Source: Prionace glauca
Taxonomy: Eukaryota; Chordata; Chondrichthyes; Carcharhiniformes; Carcharhinidae
Assembly (NCBI GenBank): GCA_037974335.1
Contig: CM075758.1
Coordinates: forward strand, 20,051,154-20,115,153
Length of the DNA stretch: 64,000 nt
Direction: 5' to 3'
Both the position numbers and the translations under genes were made by a program. Shown one piece after another: positions 31,438-44,609 of the stretch (positions are counted from its first letter, which is position 1; the number at the start of each line of letters is the position of its first letter). Below the pieces are notes generated by a model that was not told where the DNA came from, did not search any database, and was given only the letters and a program-made list of their open reading frames with translations.

Positions 31438-32619
31438 GAGTAATTTTCGATATTTGTCCGAGTTTCGGTGCTTTTCCCTGTTATGGATCGTCGTCCAGTA
31501 CTTCCCCGGAGCGGAGAAGCTACGACATCTTCTCCGGAGTCTTCAACATATCATTGATGAAGACGAACATCTCGCCAGGGCTATCCCCACACCCCCACTT
31601 CTTGCTTTCAGACAACCACACAACCTCAAACAGACCATTGTTCGCAGCAAACTACCCAGCCTTCAGGAGAACAGTGACCACAATACCACACAACCCTGCC
31701 ACAGCAACCTCTGCAAGACATGCCGGATCATCGACATGGATACCATCATCACACGTGAGAATACCATCCACCAGGTACATGGTAAATACTCTTGCAACTC
31801 GGCCAACATTGTCTACCTGATACGTTGCAAGAAAGGATGTCCCGAAGCATGGTACATTGGGGAGACCATGCAGACGCTACGACAACGGATGAATGAACAT
31901 CGCTCGACAGTCACCAGGCAAGACTGGGTGGTCAGGGACTGGAATGCCCTGCCAGCTGCAGTTGTAAATGCACCTAGTTTGGGGGCGTTTAAGAGATCTG
32001 TGGATAGGTTTATGGATGAAAAGGGATTGGTTTAGGTTAGTGGGTCATTGTTTTGTAACTGGTCGGCGCAACATCGTGGGCCGAAGGGCCTGTTCTGCGC
32101 TGTAATGTTCTATGTTCTATGTTCTTCCTGTTGGCGAACACTTCAGTGGTCACAGGCATTCAGCCTCTGACCTTCGGGTAAGCATTCTCCAAGGCGGCCT
32201 TCATGACACACGACAGCGCAGAGTCGCTGAACAGAGACTGATAGCCAAGTTCCGCACACATCAGGACGGTCTCAACAGGGATCTTGGGTTCATGTCGCAC
32301 TATCTGTAACCCCCGTGACTTGCCTGGGTTTCCAAAACCTCACTTACTGTACTGTCTGGAGACAATACACATCTCTTTAAACTGTGATCAGTGCTCCTTC
32401 CACTCACATTGTCAGCCACTTTAAGACTTGAACAGCAGGTTAGGTGTAAGGATTCGCATTCTAATCAGCAATCTCTAAACTGTCTGTGCTTTATATGCTC
32501 TCTCTGAGGCCAGAACTCTCCATTCACCTGACGAAGAGGGTAACCTCGAAAGCTTGTGAGAATATTATCAAATAAATAGTTTGGACTAAAACCTGGTGTT
32601 GTCAGACTTTTTACTGTGG
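31438..32619 (+). mobile_element. Penelope-like element 3' part, split by CR1 (copy 2)
   Basis: Same element as at 7,265-8,253, here interrupted by a 198-bp CR1 3' end at 31,927-32,124. The cut falls after the GIY-YIG core (MNEHRSTVTRQD). Not mobile. Confidence 0.85.
31927..32124 (+). mobile_element. CR1-like LINE 3' end inserted after the duplication
   Basis: Contains VVRDWNALPAAVVNAPSLGA, FMDEKGLV stop, the CATCGTGGGCCGAAGGGCCT 3' UTR and a TTCTATG tail, the same family as 13,117-13,866. Copy 1 has only TTCCC in place of it, so it inserted after the duplication with loss of about 5 bp and no target-site duplication. Confidence 0.93.
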
Positions 32620-33125
32620 ATCAACAGAGTAATTGAGTCATTAGATGAGGGGTGACAGGAGGTGATGAGCTGCTGAGCTTACAGAGACTTTGGTTGCCCT
32701 GATGCAATGAGACATGATGGAGACTGGCTACTGGGATGTCCTCCGTCTAGAACTTTCTGACTGCATGAAGATGCGCTACTGCAGCTTATAAATCTGTTTT
32801 TTGAGAGTGGGACATGATCTACACAATGATATTAATGGACAATTATGGGACACTTGTGGAAAAGCCTGATACCGTGACTGATGCCACGTTGGACGAAATG
32901 GATGATTGGCGTTTGTGGCCTTCCCTCCCACCCAGTCAATGTGATGACACAACACCTTCAAATAAGAAATAAGAGACAGACAAGAAGCAGTGATTAATGC
33001 AAATGTATTTCATGGCAGGACTGAGACAGCTGGTGTGCGGGAGTCTGCCTGATCAGAGAGTTCATGAGTCACAATGTCCTGTAGCCTCGGACAGACCCAC
33101 AGCTCGGTGCATCTTGTAATTGGTG

Positions 33126-33244
33126 TCATTGAAATACGCAGCAATGGTGGCCCCCGGAACAACGGTAGGGTGTCTTAATCGTTCCCAGTCCGCAGTAAGC
33201 TCTGTAGCAAAAACCACCAATGGAGGTGCATCCGAAGTTATCAC
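33126..33244 (-). pseudogene. Beta-defensin-like exon 2, orphan (copy 2)
   Basis: Identical by eye to 8,761-8,879, including the acceptor, six cysteines and stop. The partner signal-peptide exon is not present: the duplication ends about 1.3 kb further on, inside the intron, and satellite follows. With no promoter or signal peptide it is most likely a dead partial copy, unless an unknown upstream exon is spliced to it. Confidence 0.8.
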
Positions 33245-33472
33245 CTGGAATCAAGCAAGGAGCATTGATTTGGTCAATAATTCTAGGGGTGGAGTGAAGG
33301 TGGCGATCTTTGAAATATCCCCACGTTATACCTGTCAATATCACACTCAAGGTGAGGTACTGAGGAACACAGTGTGACATAAAATTACATTTCTGACTCA
33401 CATCCTTATCCAGATTCACCTTAAATGTATTCATCAAGTCATCTGAAACCCTCCTCTTGGGTAGGAGATTGA

Positions 33473-34279
33473 GGTCCACTTTGGTAGGAGGAATGGTAGG
33501 AAGGACTATTACTGACGGGGCGAAAAACTGCAGCAGGCGACGGCGCAGAGGGACCTCGGGGTCCTTGTGCATGAGTCGCAAAAACCCAGCTTGCAGGTGC
33601 AGCAGGTGGTCAGGAAGGCGAATGGGATGCTGGCCTTCATAGCGAGGGGGATTGAATATAAAAGTAGGGAGGTCTTGCTGCAGCTGTATAGGGCATTGGT
33701 GAGGCCGCAGCTGGAGTACTGTGTGTAGTTTTGGGCGCCGCACCTGCACAAGGATATTTTAGCCCTGGAGGGAGTGCAGAGGAGGTTTACTCGGCTGATA
33801 CCGGAGTTGAGGGGATTGAGCTATGAGGAGAGGCTGAATAAACTAGGCTTGTACTCGTTAGAGTTTAGAAGAATGAGGGGAGATCTCATTGAGACGTATA
33901 AGATGATGAATGGGATGGATAGGATAGAGGTGGAGAGACTCTTCCCGCTCAAAAAAGGCAGTAGGACTAGGGGGCACAGCCTCAAGATAAAGGGGAGGCG
34001 GTATAGAACGGAGTTGAGGAGGAACTTCTTCACTCAAAGGATGGTGTATCTCTGGAATTCTCTGCCCGTTGAAGTGGTGGAGGCTGCCTCGCTAAATATT
34101 TTTAAGAAACGGGTTGATGGGTTTTTGATAAGAGAAGGGATTAAGGGTTATGGGGAGAGGGCGGGAATGTGGAACTGAGCAGCGACAGATCAGCCATGAT
34201 CTTATTGAATGGCGGGGCAGGCTCGAAGGGCCAGATGGCCTACTCCTGCTCCTATTTCTTATGTTCTTATTATGTTCTT
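33473..34279 (+). mobile_element. CR1-like LINE, 5'-truncated, inserted after the duplication
   Basis: About 807 bp. ORF2 C-terminal region with QRDLGVLVHESQ, FIARGIEYKS, YRALVRPQLEYCV, VQRRFTRLIPEL, LSYEERLNKLGLYSLEFRRM, WNSLPVEVVEAA. The 3' UTR is CATGATCTTATTGAATGGCG, then a TTCTTATG repeat tail. A stop follows YCV near 33,727. Copy 1 is uninterrupted at the matching site (9,108/9,109), so the insertion is younger than the duplication. Confidence 0.93.
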
Positions 34280-35466
34280 ATATTCTCACCACTCTCTGGT
34301 CAAAGACATTCCTCCTAATTCCTTCACGGCACTGTGATTCCGATTGCACCTAGATTTTAACTCTAGACCACAAGTGGAAAACTGTCACTACTTCCAGTCC
34401 ATGAGAATTTTCCACATCTTAGTCACAAAACAAACAATTAGTGTTGAGACCGAATACAATTCACCACGGTGATTTTTGATGAGAATTGTCACATTAATTC
34501 ACTCATTCCCCGACCTTGGCAAAGACTGACTGGCATTCAGCAACCCTTTGGAAATCTATGTTGTTCTACCCACAATTCTTCGCGCAGTTAGAGAATGAGT
34601 GCAATATCAGATAGTCAGCGGGAATAGCTCATTTGGTTTGAGGAAATAATTGGAATCATATGTGAAATTACTAAAATGCTTATCTCACTGAGATATGCAC
34701 TTTGCCGCTATGTTAGAATTTGTGGAGGTTAAGGTTACAATGGAAAAGAGGACAACATTGGAATCAACTTTGGTGTTACTCAACATGCTTACCTCATCCA
34801 GGTATGAACTTTGCTGTTCTGCCAGCTTTTCAGACTTCATGAGTCAATGGAGTTGATGTTATATTTACCGCCAAACCTAGATTTAGCCAAGATTTTGATC
34901 TCTTCCAGATATGCACTATGTCGCATTATCAGAGGTTTGGCTGCAAACTGTCAATAGCATTGAGAGAATCTTTGGAAACAAATGAGGAGGGAGTGAAATG
35001 ATGAACTTGGTGAAAGATTTTCTTTTGGAAAGTGAAAACTTTTCACTCTTCACTGAAATATCAACTTTTTGGAGATATCTTTGTGGAAATCGTCAGAAAC
35101 AGTTCTGGATTTGCTCAAAATACTTTTCTCATCAGGTTATGTAACTTGGCGTAAGATCTGACTTTTGGCAACAGAGACTGACTGGCATTCAGCAACTCTG
35201 TGGAAATCTATGTTGTTCTACCCACAATTCTTCGCGCAGTTAGAGGATGAGGGCAATATCAGATAGTCAGCGGGAATAGCTCATTTGGTTTGAGGAAATA
35301 ATTGGAATCATATGTGAACTTACTCAAAATGCTTATCTCACTGAGATATGCACTTTGCCGTTATGTTAGAATTTGTGGACGTTAAGGTTACAATGGTAAA
35401 GAGGACAACATTGGAATCAATTTTGGTTTCACTCAACATGCTTACCTCATCCAGATATTCACTTTG

Positions 35467-38400
35467 CTGCTCTGCCAGCTTTTCAGACTACATGAGTCAG
35501 TGGATATGATGTTATATTTACAGCCAAACCTGGACTTACTCACAATGCTGATCTCTTCGAGATATGCACGTTGCCGCATTTTCAGAGTTTTGGCTGTAAA
35601 GTGTCAATAGCATTGAGAGAATCTTTGGAAACAAATGAGGAAGGACTGAAATGATAAACTTGGTGAAAGAGTTTCTTTTGGAAAGTGAAAACTTTTCACT
35701 CTTCACTGAAATATCAAATTTTTGGAGATATCTTTGTGGAAATCGTCAGAAACAGTCCTGGATTTGATCAAAATGCTTTTCTCATCTAGTTATGAAAGTT
35801 GGCGAAAGATCTGACTTTTGGCAAAAGAGACTGACTGGCATTCAGCAACTCTTTGGGAACCTATGTTGTTCTACCCACGATTCTTCACGCAGTCTGAGAT
35901 TGAGTGCAGCATCAGATTGTGAGCGGGAACAGCTCGTTTGGTTTGAGGAAATAATTGGAATCAAATGTGGGATGACTAAAATGCTCATCTCACCGAGATA
36001 TGCACTTTGCCGCAAAATTAGAATTTGTGGAGTTTCATGTTAAAATAGGATACAATTCTGGTGTTGGAAACAACAACAAACAACAAACATTGGAAACAAT
36101 TCTGATGTTACTCAACATGCTTACTTCATCCAGATATTCACTTTGCTGCTCTGCCAGCTTTTCACACTACATGAGTCAGTGGATATGATGTTGTATTTAC
36201 AGCCAAACCTGGACTTACTCAAAATGCTGATCTCTTCGAGATATGCACGTTGCCGCATTTTCAGAGTTTTGGCTGTAAAGTGTCAATAGCATTGAGAGAA
36301 TCTTTGGAAACAAATGAGGAAGGACTGAAGTGATGAACTTGGTGAAAGATTTTCTTTTGGAAAGTGAAAACTTTTCACTCTTTATTGAAGTATCAATTTT
36401 TTGGAGATATCTTTGTGGGAATCGTCAGATACAGTTCTGGATTTTCTCAAAATGCTTTTCTCATCAGGTTATGGAACCTGGCGAAAGATCTGACTTTTGG
36501 CAACAGAGACTGACTGGCATTCAGCAACTTTTCGGTAATCTATGTTGTTCTACCCACAGTTCTTCGCCGAGTTAGAGGTTGAGGGCAGTATCAGATTGTC
36601 AGCGGGAACAGCTCATTTGGTTTGAGGAAATAATTGGAAGCAAATGTGCGATGACGAAAATGCTTATCTCACCGAGATATGCACTTTGCCGCAGAATTAG
36701 AATTTGTGGAGGTTCATGTTACAATGGGAGAGGATAACATTGGAAACAACTCTGGTGTTACTCAACATGCTTACATCATCCAGATATTCACTTTGCTGCT
36801 CTGTCAGCTTTTCAGCCTACATGAGTCAGTCGATTTGATGTTATATTTACAGCCAAACCTAGATTTACTCAAAATGCTGATCTCCGAGATATGCACTTTG
36901 CCGTAATATCAGAGTTTTGGCTGTAAAGTTTCAATAGCATTGAGAGAATCTTTGGAAACAAGTGAGGATGGACTGAAATGATGAACTTGGTGAAAGATAA
37001 CTTTTGGAAAGTGAAAGCCTTACACTCTTTACTGAAATATCAAATTTTTGGAGATATCTTTGTGGACATCCTCAGAAACAGTTCTGGATTTCCTCAAAAC
37101 GCTTTTCTCGTCAGGTTATGAAACTTGGAGAAAGATCTGACTTTTGGCAACAGAGACTGACTGGCATTCAGCAACTCTTCGGTAATCTATGTTGTTCTAC
37201 CCACAATTCTTCGCGCAGTCTGAGAATGAGTGCAACATCAGATTGTGAGCGGGAACAGCTCATTTGGTTTGAGGAAATAATTGGAATCATATGTGAAATT
37301 ACTAAAATGCTTATTTCACTGAGATATGCACTTTGCCGCTATGTTAGAATTTGTGGAGGTTAAGGTTACAATGTTAAAGAGGAAAATATTGGAATCACTT
37401 TGGTGTTACTCAACATGCTTACCTCATCCAGGTATGAACTTTGCTGTTCTGCCAGCTTTTCAGACTACATGAGTCAATGGAGTTGATGTTATATTTACCG
37501 CCAAACCTAGATTTAGCCAAGATGCTGATCTCTTCCAGATATGCACTATGTCGCATTATCAGAGGTTTGGCTGCAAACTGTGAATAGCATTGAGAGAATC
37601 TTTGGAAACAAATGAGGAGGGAGTGAAATGATGAATTCGGTGAAAGATTTTCTTTTGGAAAGTGAAAACTTTTCACTGAAATATCAAATGAGGAGGGACT
37701 GAAATGATGAAATGAGGAAACAAATGAGGAGGGAGTGAAATGATGAACTTGGTGAAAGAGTTTCCTTTGGACAGTGAAAACGTTTCACTGAAATATCAAA
37801 TTTCTGGAGATATCTTTGTGGAAATCGTCAGAAACAGTTCTGGATTTGCTCAAAATGCTTTTCTCATCTAGTTATGAAACTTGGCGAAAGATCTGACTTT
37901 TGGCAAGAGAGACTGACTGGCATTCAGCAACCCTTTGGAAATCTATGTTGTTCTACCCACAATTCTTCAAGCAGTTAGAGGATGAGGGCAATATCAGATT
38001 GTGAGCGGGAATAGCTCATTTGGTTTGAGGAAATGATTGGAATCATATGTGAAATTACTAAAATGCTTATCTCACTGAGATATGCACTTTGCCGCTATGT
38101 TAGAATTTGTGGAGGTTAAGGTTACAATGTTAAAGAGGAAAACATTGGAATCAACTTTGGTGTTACTCAACATGCTTACCTCATCCAGCTATGAACTTTG
38201 CTGCTCTGCCAGCTTTTCAGACTACATGAGTCAATGGAGTTGATGTTATATTTACCGCCAAACCTAGATTTAGCCAAGATTTTGATCTCTTCCAGATATG
38301 CACTATGTCGCATTATCAGAGGTTTGGCTGCAAACTGTCAATAGCATTGAGAGAATCTTTGGAAACAAATGAGGAGGGAGTGAAATGATGAACTTGGTGA

Positions 38401-41400
38401 AAGATTTTCTTTTGGAAAGTGAAAACTTTTCACTCTTTACTGAAATATCAAATGAGGAGGGACTGAAATGATGAAATGAGGAAACAAATGAGGAGGGACT
38501 GAAATGATGAACTTGGTGAAAGAGTTTCCTTTGGACAATGAAAACCTTTCACTGAAATATCAAATTTATGGAGATATCTTTGTGGAAATCGTCAGAAACA
38601 GTTCTGGATTTGCTCAAAGTGCTTTTCTCATCTAGTTATGAAACTTGGCGAAAGATCTGACTTTTGGCAAGAGAGACTGACTGGCATTCAGCAACCCTTT
38701 GGAAATCTATGTTGTTCTACCCACAATTCTTCAAGCAGTTAGAGGATGAGGGCAATATCAGATAGTAAGCGGGAATAGCTCATTTGGTTTGAGGAAATAA
38801 TTGGAATCAAATGTGGAAGACTAAAATGCTCATCTCACCGAGATATGCACTTTGCCGCAAAATTAGAATTTGTGGAGTTTCATGTTACAATGGGAGAGGA
38901 TAACATTGGAAACAATTCTGGTGTTACTCAACATGCTTTGTTGAGAATCTTTGGAAACAAATGAGGAAGGACTGAAATGATGAACTTGGTGAAAGAGTTT
39001 CTTTCGGAAAGTGAAAACTTTTCACTCTTCACTGAAATATCAAAGTTTTGGAGATATCTTTGTGGGAATCGTCAGAAACAGTTCTGGATTTGATCAAAAT
39101 GCTTTTCTCATCAGGTTATGGAACCTGGCGAAAGATCTGACTTTTGGCAAGAGAGACTGACTGGCATTCAGCAACTCTTCGGTTCTACCCACAGTTCTTC
39201 GCGCAGTCAGAGAATGAGTGAAATATCAGATTGTGAGCGGGAACAGATCGTTTGGTTTGAGGAAATAATTGGAATCATATGTGAAATTACTAATATGCTT
39301 ATCTCACTGAGATATGCACTTTGCCGCTATGTTAGAATTTGTGGAGGTTAACGTTGCAATGGTAAAGAGGAAAACATTGCAATCAATTTGCTTACCTCAT
39401 CCAAATGTGCACTTAGCTGCTCTGTCAGCTTTTCAGCTCTGTCAGTGGATTTGATGTTATGTTTACCGTCAAGCCTGGATTTACTCAAAATGCTGATCAC
39501 TTCGAGATATGATACTTTGCCGCATTATCAGACTTTTGGCTCTAATGTGTCAATAGCTTTGGAAACAAATGAGGAGGGAGTGAAATGATGAACTTGGTGA
39601 AAGATTTTCTTTTGGAAAGTGTAAACTTTTCACTCTTCACTGAAATATCAAATTTTTGGAGATATCTTTGTGGAAATCGTCAGAAACAGTTCTGGATTTG
39701 CTCAAAATACTTTTCTCATCAGGTTATGTAACTTGGCGTAAGATCTGACTTTTGGCAACAGAGACTGACTGGCATTCAGCAACTCTTTGGAAATCTATGT
39801 TGTTCTACCCACAATTCTTCGCGCAGTTAGAGGATGAGGGCAATATCAGATAGTCAGCGGGAATAGCTCATTTGGTTTGAGGAAATAATTGGAATCATAT
39901 GTGAAATTACTCAAAATGCTTATCTCACTGAGATATGCACTTTGCCGCTATGTTAGAATTTGTGGAGGTTAAGGTTACAATGTTAAAGAGGACAACATTG
40001 GAATCAATTTTGGTTTCACTCAACATGCTTACCTCATCCAGATGCTGCTCTGCCAGCTTTTCAGACTACATGAGTCAGTGGATATGATGTTATATTTACA
40101 GCCAAACCTGGACTTACTCAAAATGCTGATCTCTTCGAGATATGCACGTTGCCGCATTTTCAGAGTTTTGGCTGTAAAGTGTCAATAGCATTGAGAGAAT
40201 CTTTGGAAACAAATGAGGAAGGACTGAAATGATAAACTTGGTGAAAGAGTTTCTTTTGGAAAGTGAAAACTTTTCACTCTTCACTGAAATATCAAATTTT
40301 TGGAGATATCTTTGTGGAAATCGTCAGAAACAGTCCTGGATTTGATCAAAATGCTTTTCTCATCTAGTTATGAAAGTTGGCGAAAGATCTGACTTTTGGC
40401 AAAAGAGACTGACTGGCATTCAGCAACTCTTTGGGAACCTCTGTTGTTCTACCCACGATTCTTCACGCAGTCTGAGATTGAGTGCAGCATCAGATTGTGA
40501 GCGGGAACAGCTCGTTTGGTTTGAGGAAATAATTGGAATCAAATGTGGGATGACTAAAATGCTCATCTCACCGAGATATGCACTTTGCCGCAAAATTAGA
40601 ATTTGTGGAGTTTCATGTTAAAATAGGATACAATTCTGGTGTTGGAAACAACAACAAACAACAAACATTGGAAACAATTCTGATGTTACTCAACATGCTT
40701 ACTTCATCCAGATATTCACTTTGCTGCTCTGCCAGCTTTTCACACTACATGAGTCAGTGGATATGATGTTGTATTTACAGCCAAACCTGGACTTACTCAA
40801 AATGCTGATCTCTTCGAGATATGCACGTTGCCGCATTTTCAGAGTTTTGGCTGTAAAGTGTCAATAGCATTGAGAGAATCTTTGGAAACAAATGAGGAAG
40901 GACTGAAGTGATGAACTTGGTGAAAGATTTTCTTTTGGAAAGTGAAAACTTTTCACTCTTTATTGAAGTATCAATTTTTTGGAGATATCTTTGTGGGAAT
41001 CGTCAGATACAGTTCTGGATTTTCTCAAAATGCTTTTCTCATCAGGTTATGGAACCTGGCGAAAGATCTGACTTTTGGCAACAGAGACTGACTGGCATTC
41101 AGCAACTTTTCGGTAATCTATGTTGTTCTACCCACAGTTCTTCGCCGAGTTAGAGGTTGAGGGCAGTATCAGATTGTCAGCGGGAACAGCTCATTTGGTT
41201 TGAGGAAATAATTGGAAGCAAATGTGCGATGACGAAAATGCTTATCTCACCGAGATATGCACTTTGCCGCAGAATTAGAATTTGTGGAGGTTCATGTTAC
41301 AATGGGAGAGGATAACATTGGAAACAACTCTGGTGTTACTCAACATGCTTACATCATCCAGATATTCACTTTGCTGCTCTGTCAGCTTTTCAGCCTACAT

Positions 41401-42573
41401 GAGTCAGTCGATTTGATGTTATATTTACAGCCAAACCTAGATTTACTCAAAATGCTGATCTCCGAGATATGCACTTTGCCGTAATATCAGAGTTTTGGCT
41501 GTAAAGTTTCAATAGCATTGAGAGAATCTTTGGAAACAAGTGAGGATGGACTGAAATGATGAACTTGGTGAAAGATAACTTTTGGAAAGTGAAAGCCTTA
41601 CACTCTTTACTGAAATATCAAATTTTTGGAGATATCTTTGTGGACATCCTCAGAAACAGTTCTGGATTTCCTCAAAACGCTTTTCTCGTCAGGTTATGAA
41701 ACTTGGAGAAAGATCTGACTTTTGGCAACAGAGACTGACTGGCATTCAGCAACTCTTCGGTAATCTATGTTGTTCTACCCACAATTCTTCGCGCAGTCTG
41801 AGAATGAGTGAAATATCAGATTGTGAGCGGGAACAGCTCATTTGGTTTGAGGAAATAATTGGAATCATATGTGAAATTACTAAAATGCTTATCTCACTGA
41901 GATATGCACTTTGCCGCTATGTTAGAATTTGTGGAGGTTAAGGTTACAATGTTAAAGAGGAAAACATTGGAATCACTTTGGTGTTACTCAACATGCTTAC
42001 CTCATCCAGATATTCACTTTGCTGCTCTGCCAGCTTTTCAGACTACATGAGTCAATGGAGTTGATGTTATATTTACCGCCAAACCTAGATTTAGCCAAGA
42101 TTTTGATCTCTTCCAGATATGCACTATGTCGCATTATCAGAGGTTTGGCTGCAAACTGTCAATAGCATTGAGAGAATCTTTGGAAACAAATGAGGAAGGA
42201 GTGAAATGATGAATTCGGTGAAAGATTTTCTTTTGGAAAGTGAAAACTTTTCACTGAAATATCAAATGAGGAGGGACTGAAATGATGAAATGAGGAAACA
42301 AATGAGGAGGGAGTGAAATGATGAACTTGGTGAAAGAGTTTCCTTTGGACAGTGAAAACGTTTCACTGAAATATCAAATTTCTGGAGATATCTTTGTGGA
42401 AATCGTCAGAAACAGTTCTGGATTTGCTCAAAATGCTTTTCTCATCTAGTTATGAAACTTGGCGAAAGATCTGACTTTTGGCAAGAGAGACTGACTGGCA
42501 TTCAGCAACCCTTTGGAAATCTATGTTGTTCTACCCACAATTCTTCAAGCAGTTAGAGGATGAGGGCAATATC
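35467..42573. repeat. 4,578-bp higher-order duplication within the satellite
   Basis: 35,467-37,995 is nearly identical to 40,045-42,573, a constant offset of 4,578 bp (seven monomers). It includes the private marker GGAAACAACAACAAACAACA at about 36,065 and 40,643. Outside these limits the two stretches diverge to other monomer types. Confidence 0.88.
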
Positions 42574-44609
42574 AGATAGTAAGCGGGAATAGCTCATTTG
42601 GTTTGAAGAAATAATTGGAATCAAATGTGGAAGACTAAAATGCTCATCTCACCGAGATATGCACTTTGCCGCAAAATTAGAATTTGTGGAGTTTCATGTT
42701 ACAATGGGAGAGGATAACATTGGAAACAATTCTGGTGTTACTCAACATGCTTTGTTGAGAATCTTTGGAAACAAATGAGGAAGGACCGAAATGATGAACT
42801 TGGTGAAAGAGTTTCTTTCGGAAAGTGAAAACTTTTCACTCTTCACTGAAATATCAAAGTTTTGGAGATATCTTCGTGGGAATCGTCAGAAACAGTTCTG
42901 GATTAGATCAAAATGCTTTTCTCATCAGGTTATGGAACCTGGCGAAAGATCTGACTTTTGGCAACAGAGACTGACTGGCATTCTGCAACTCTTTGGAAAT
43001 CTATGTTGTTCTACCCACAATTCTTCGCGCAGTCTGAGAATGAGTGCAATATCAGATTGTGAGCGGGAATAGCTCATTTGGTTTGAGGAAATAATTGGAA
43101 TCATATGTGAAATTACTAAAATGCTTATCTCACTGAGATATGCACTTTGCCGCTATGTTAGAATTTGTGGAGGTTAAGGTTACAATGTTAAAGAGGAAAA
43201 CATTGGAATCAACTTTGGTGTTACTCAACATGCTTACCTCATCCAGCTATGAACTTTGCTGCTCTGCCAGCTTTTCAGACTACATGAGTCAATGGAGTTG
43301 ATGTTATATTTACCGCCAAACCTAGATTTAGCCAAGATTTTGATCTCTTCCAGATATGCACTATGTCGCATTATCAGAGGTTTGGCTGCAAACTGTCAAT
43401 AGCATTGAGAGAATCTTTGGAAACAAATGAGGAGGGAGTGAAATGATGAATTCGGTGAAAGATTTTCTTTTGGAAAGTGAAAACTTTTCACTCTTTACTG
43501 AAATATCAAATGAGGAGGGACTGAAATGATGAAATGAGGAAACAAATGAGGAGGGACTGAAATGATGAACTTGGTGAAAGAGTTTCCTTTGGACAATGAA
43601 AACCTTTCACTGAAATATCAAATTTATGGAGATATCTTTGTGGAAATCGTCAGAAACAGTTCTGGATTTGCTCAAAGTGCTTTTCTCATCTAGTTATGAA
43701 ACTTGGCGAAAGATCTGACTTTTGGCAAGAGAGACTGACTGGCATTCAGCAACCCTTTGGAAATCTATGTTGTTCTACCCACAATTCTTCAAGCAGTTAG
43801 AGGATGAGGGCAATATCAGATAGTAAGCGGGAATAGCTCATTTGGTTTGAGGAAATAATTGGAATCAAATGTGGGATGACTAAAATGCTCATCTCACCGA
43901 GATATGCACTTTGCCGCAAAATTAGAATTTGTGGAGTTTCATGTTACAATGGGAGAGGATAACATTGGAAACAATTCTGGTGTTACTCAACATGCTTTGT
44001 TGAGAATCTTTGGAAACAAATGAGGAAGGACTGAAATGATGAACTTGGTGAAAGAGTTTCTTTCGGAAAGTGAAAACTTTTCACTCTTCACTGAAATATC
44101 AAAGTTTTGGAGATATATTTGTGGGAATCGTCAGAAACAGTTCTGGATTTGATCAAAATGCTTTTCTCATCAGGTTATGGAACCTGGCGAAAGATCTGAC
44201 TTTTGGCAAGAGAGACTGACTGGCATTCAGGAACTCTTCTGTAATCTATCTTGTTCTACCCACAGTTCTTCGCGCAGTCAGAGAATGAGTGAAATATCAG
44301 ATTGTGAGCGGGAACAGATCGTTTGGTTTGAGGAAATAATTGGAATCATATGTGAAATTACTAATATGCTTATCTCACTGAGATATGCACTTTGCCGCTA
44401 TGTTAGAATTTGTGGAGGTTAACGTTGCAATGGTAAAGAGGAAAACATTGCAATCAATTTGCTTACCTCATCCAAATGTGCACTTAGCTGCTCTGTCAGC
44501 TTTTCAGCTCTGTCAGTGGATTTGATGTTATGTTTACCGCCAAGCCTGGATTTACTCAAAATGCTGATCACTTCGAGATATGATACTTTGCCGCATTATC
44601 AGACTTTTG

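Larger units (their letters stand above)
26192..34523. repeat. Segmental duplication, copy 2
   Basis: Direct repeat of 1,796-9,346. It is longer because of two CR1 insertions (31,927-32,124 and 33,473-34,279) and a fifth VNTR unit, and shorter by 182 bp between 28,942 and 28,963. Exon-level divergence between copies is about 1%. It ends within the defensin intron exactly where the satellite begins. Confidence 0.95.
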
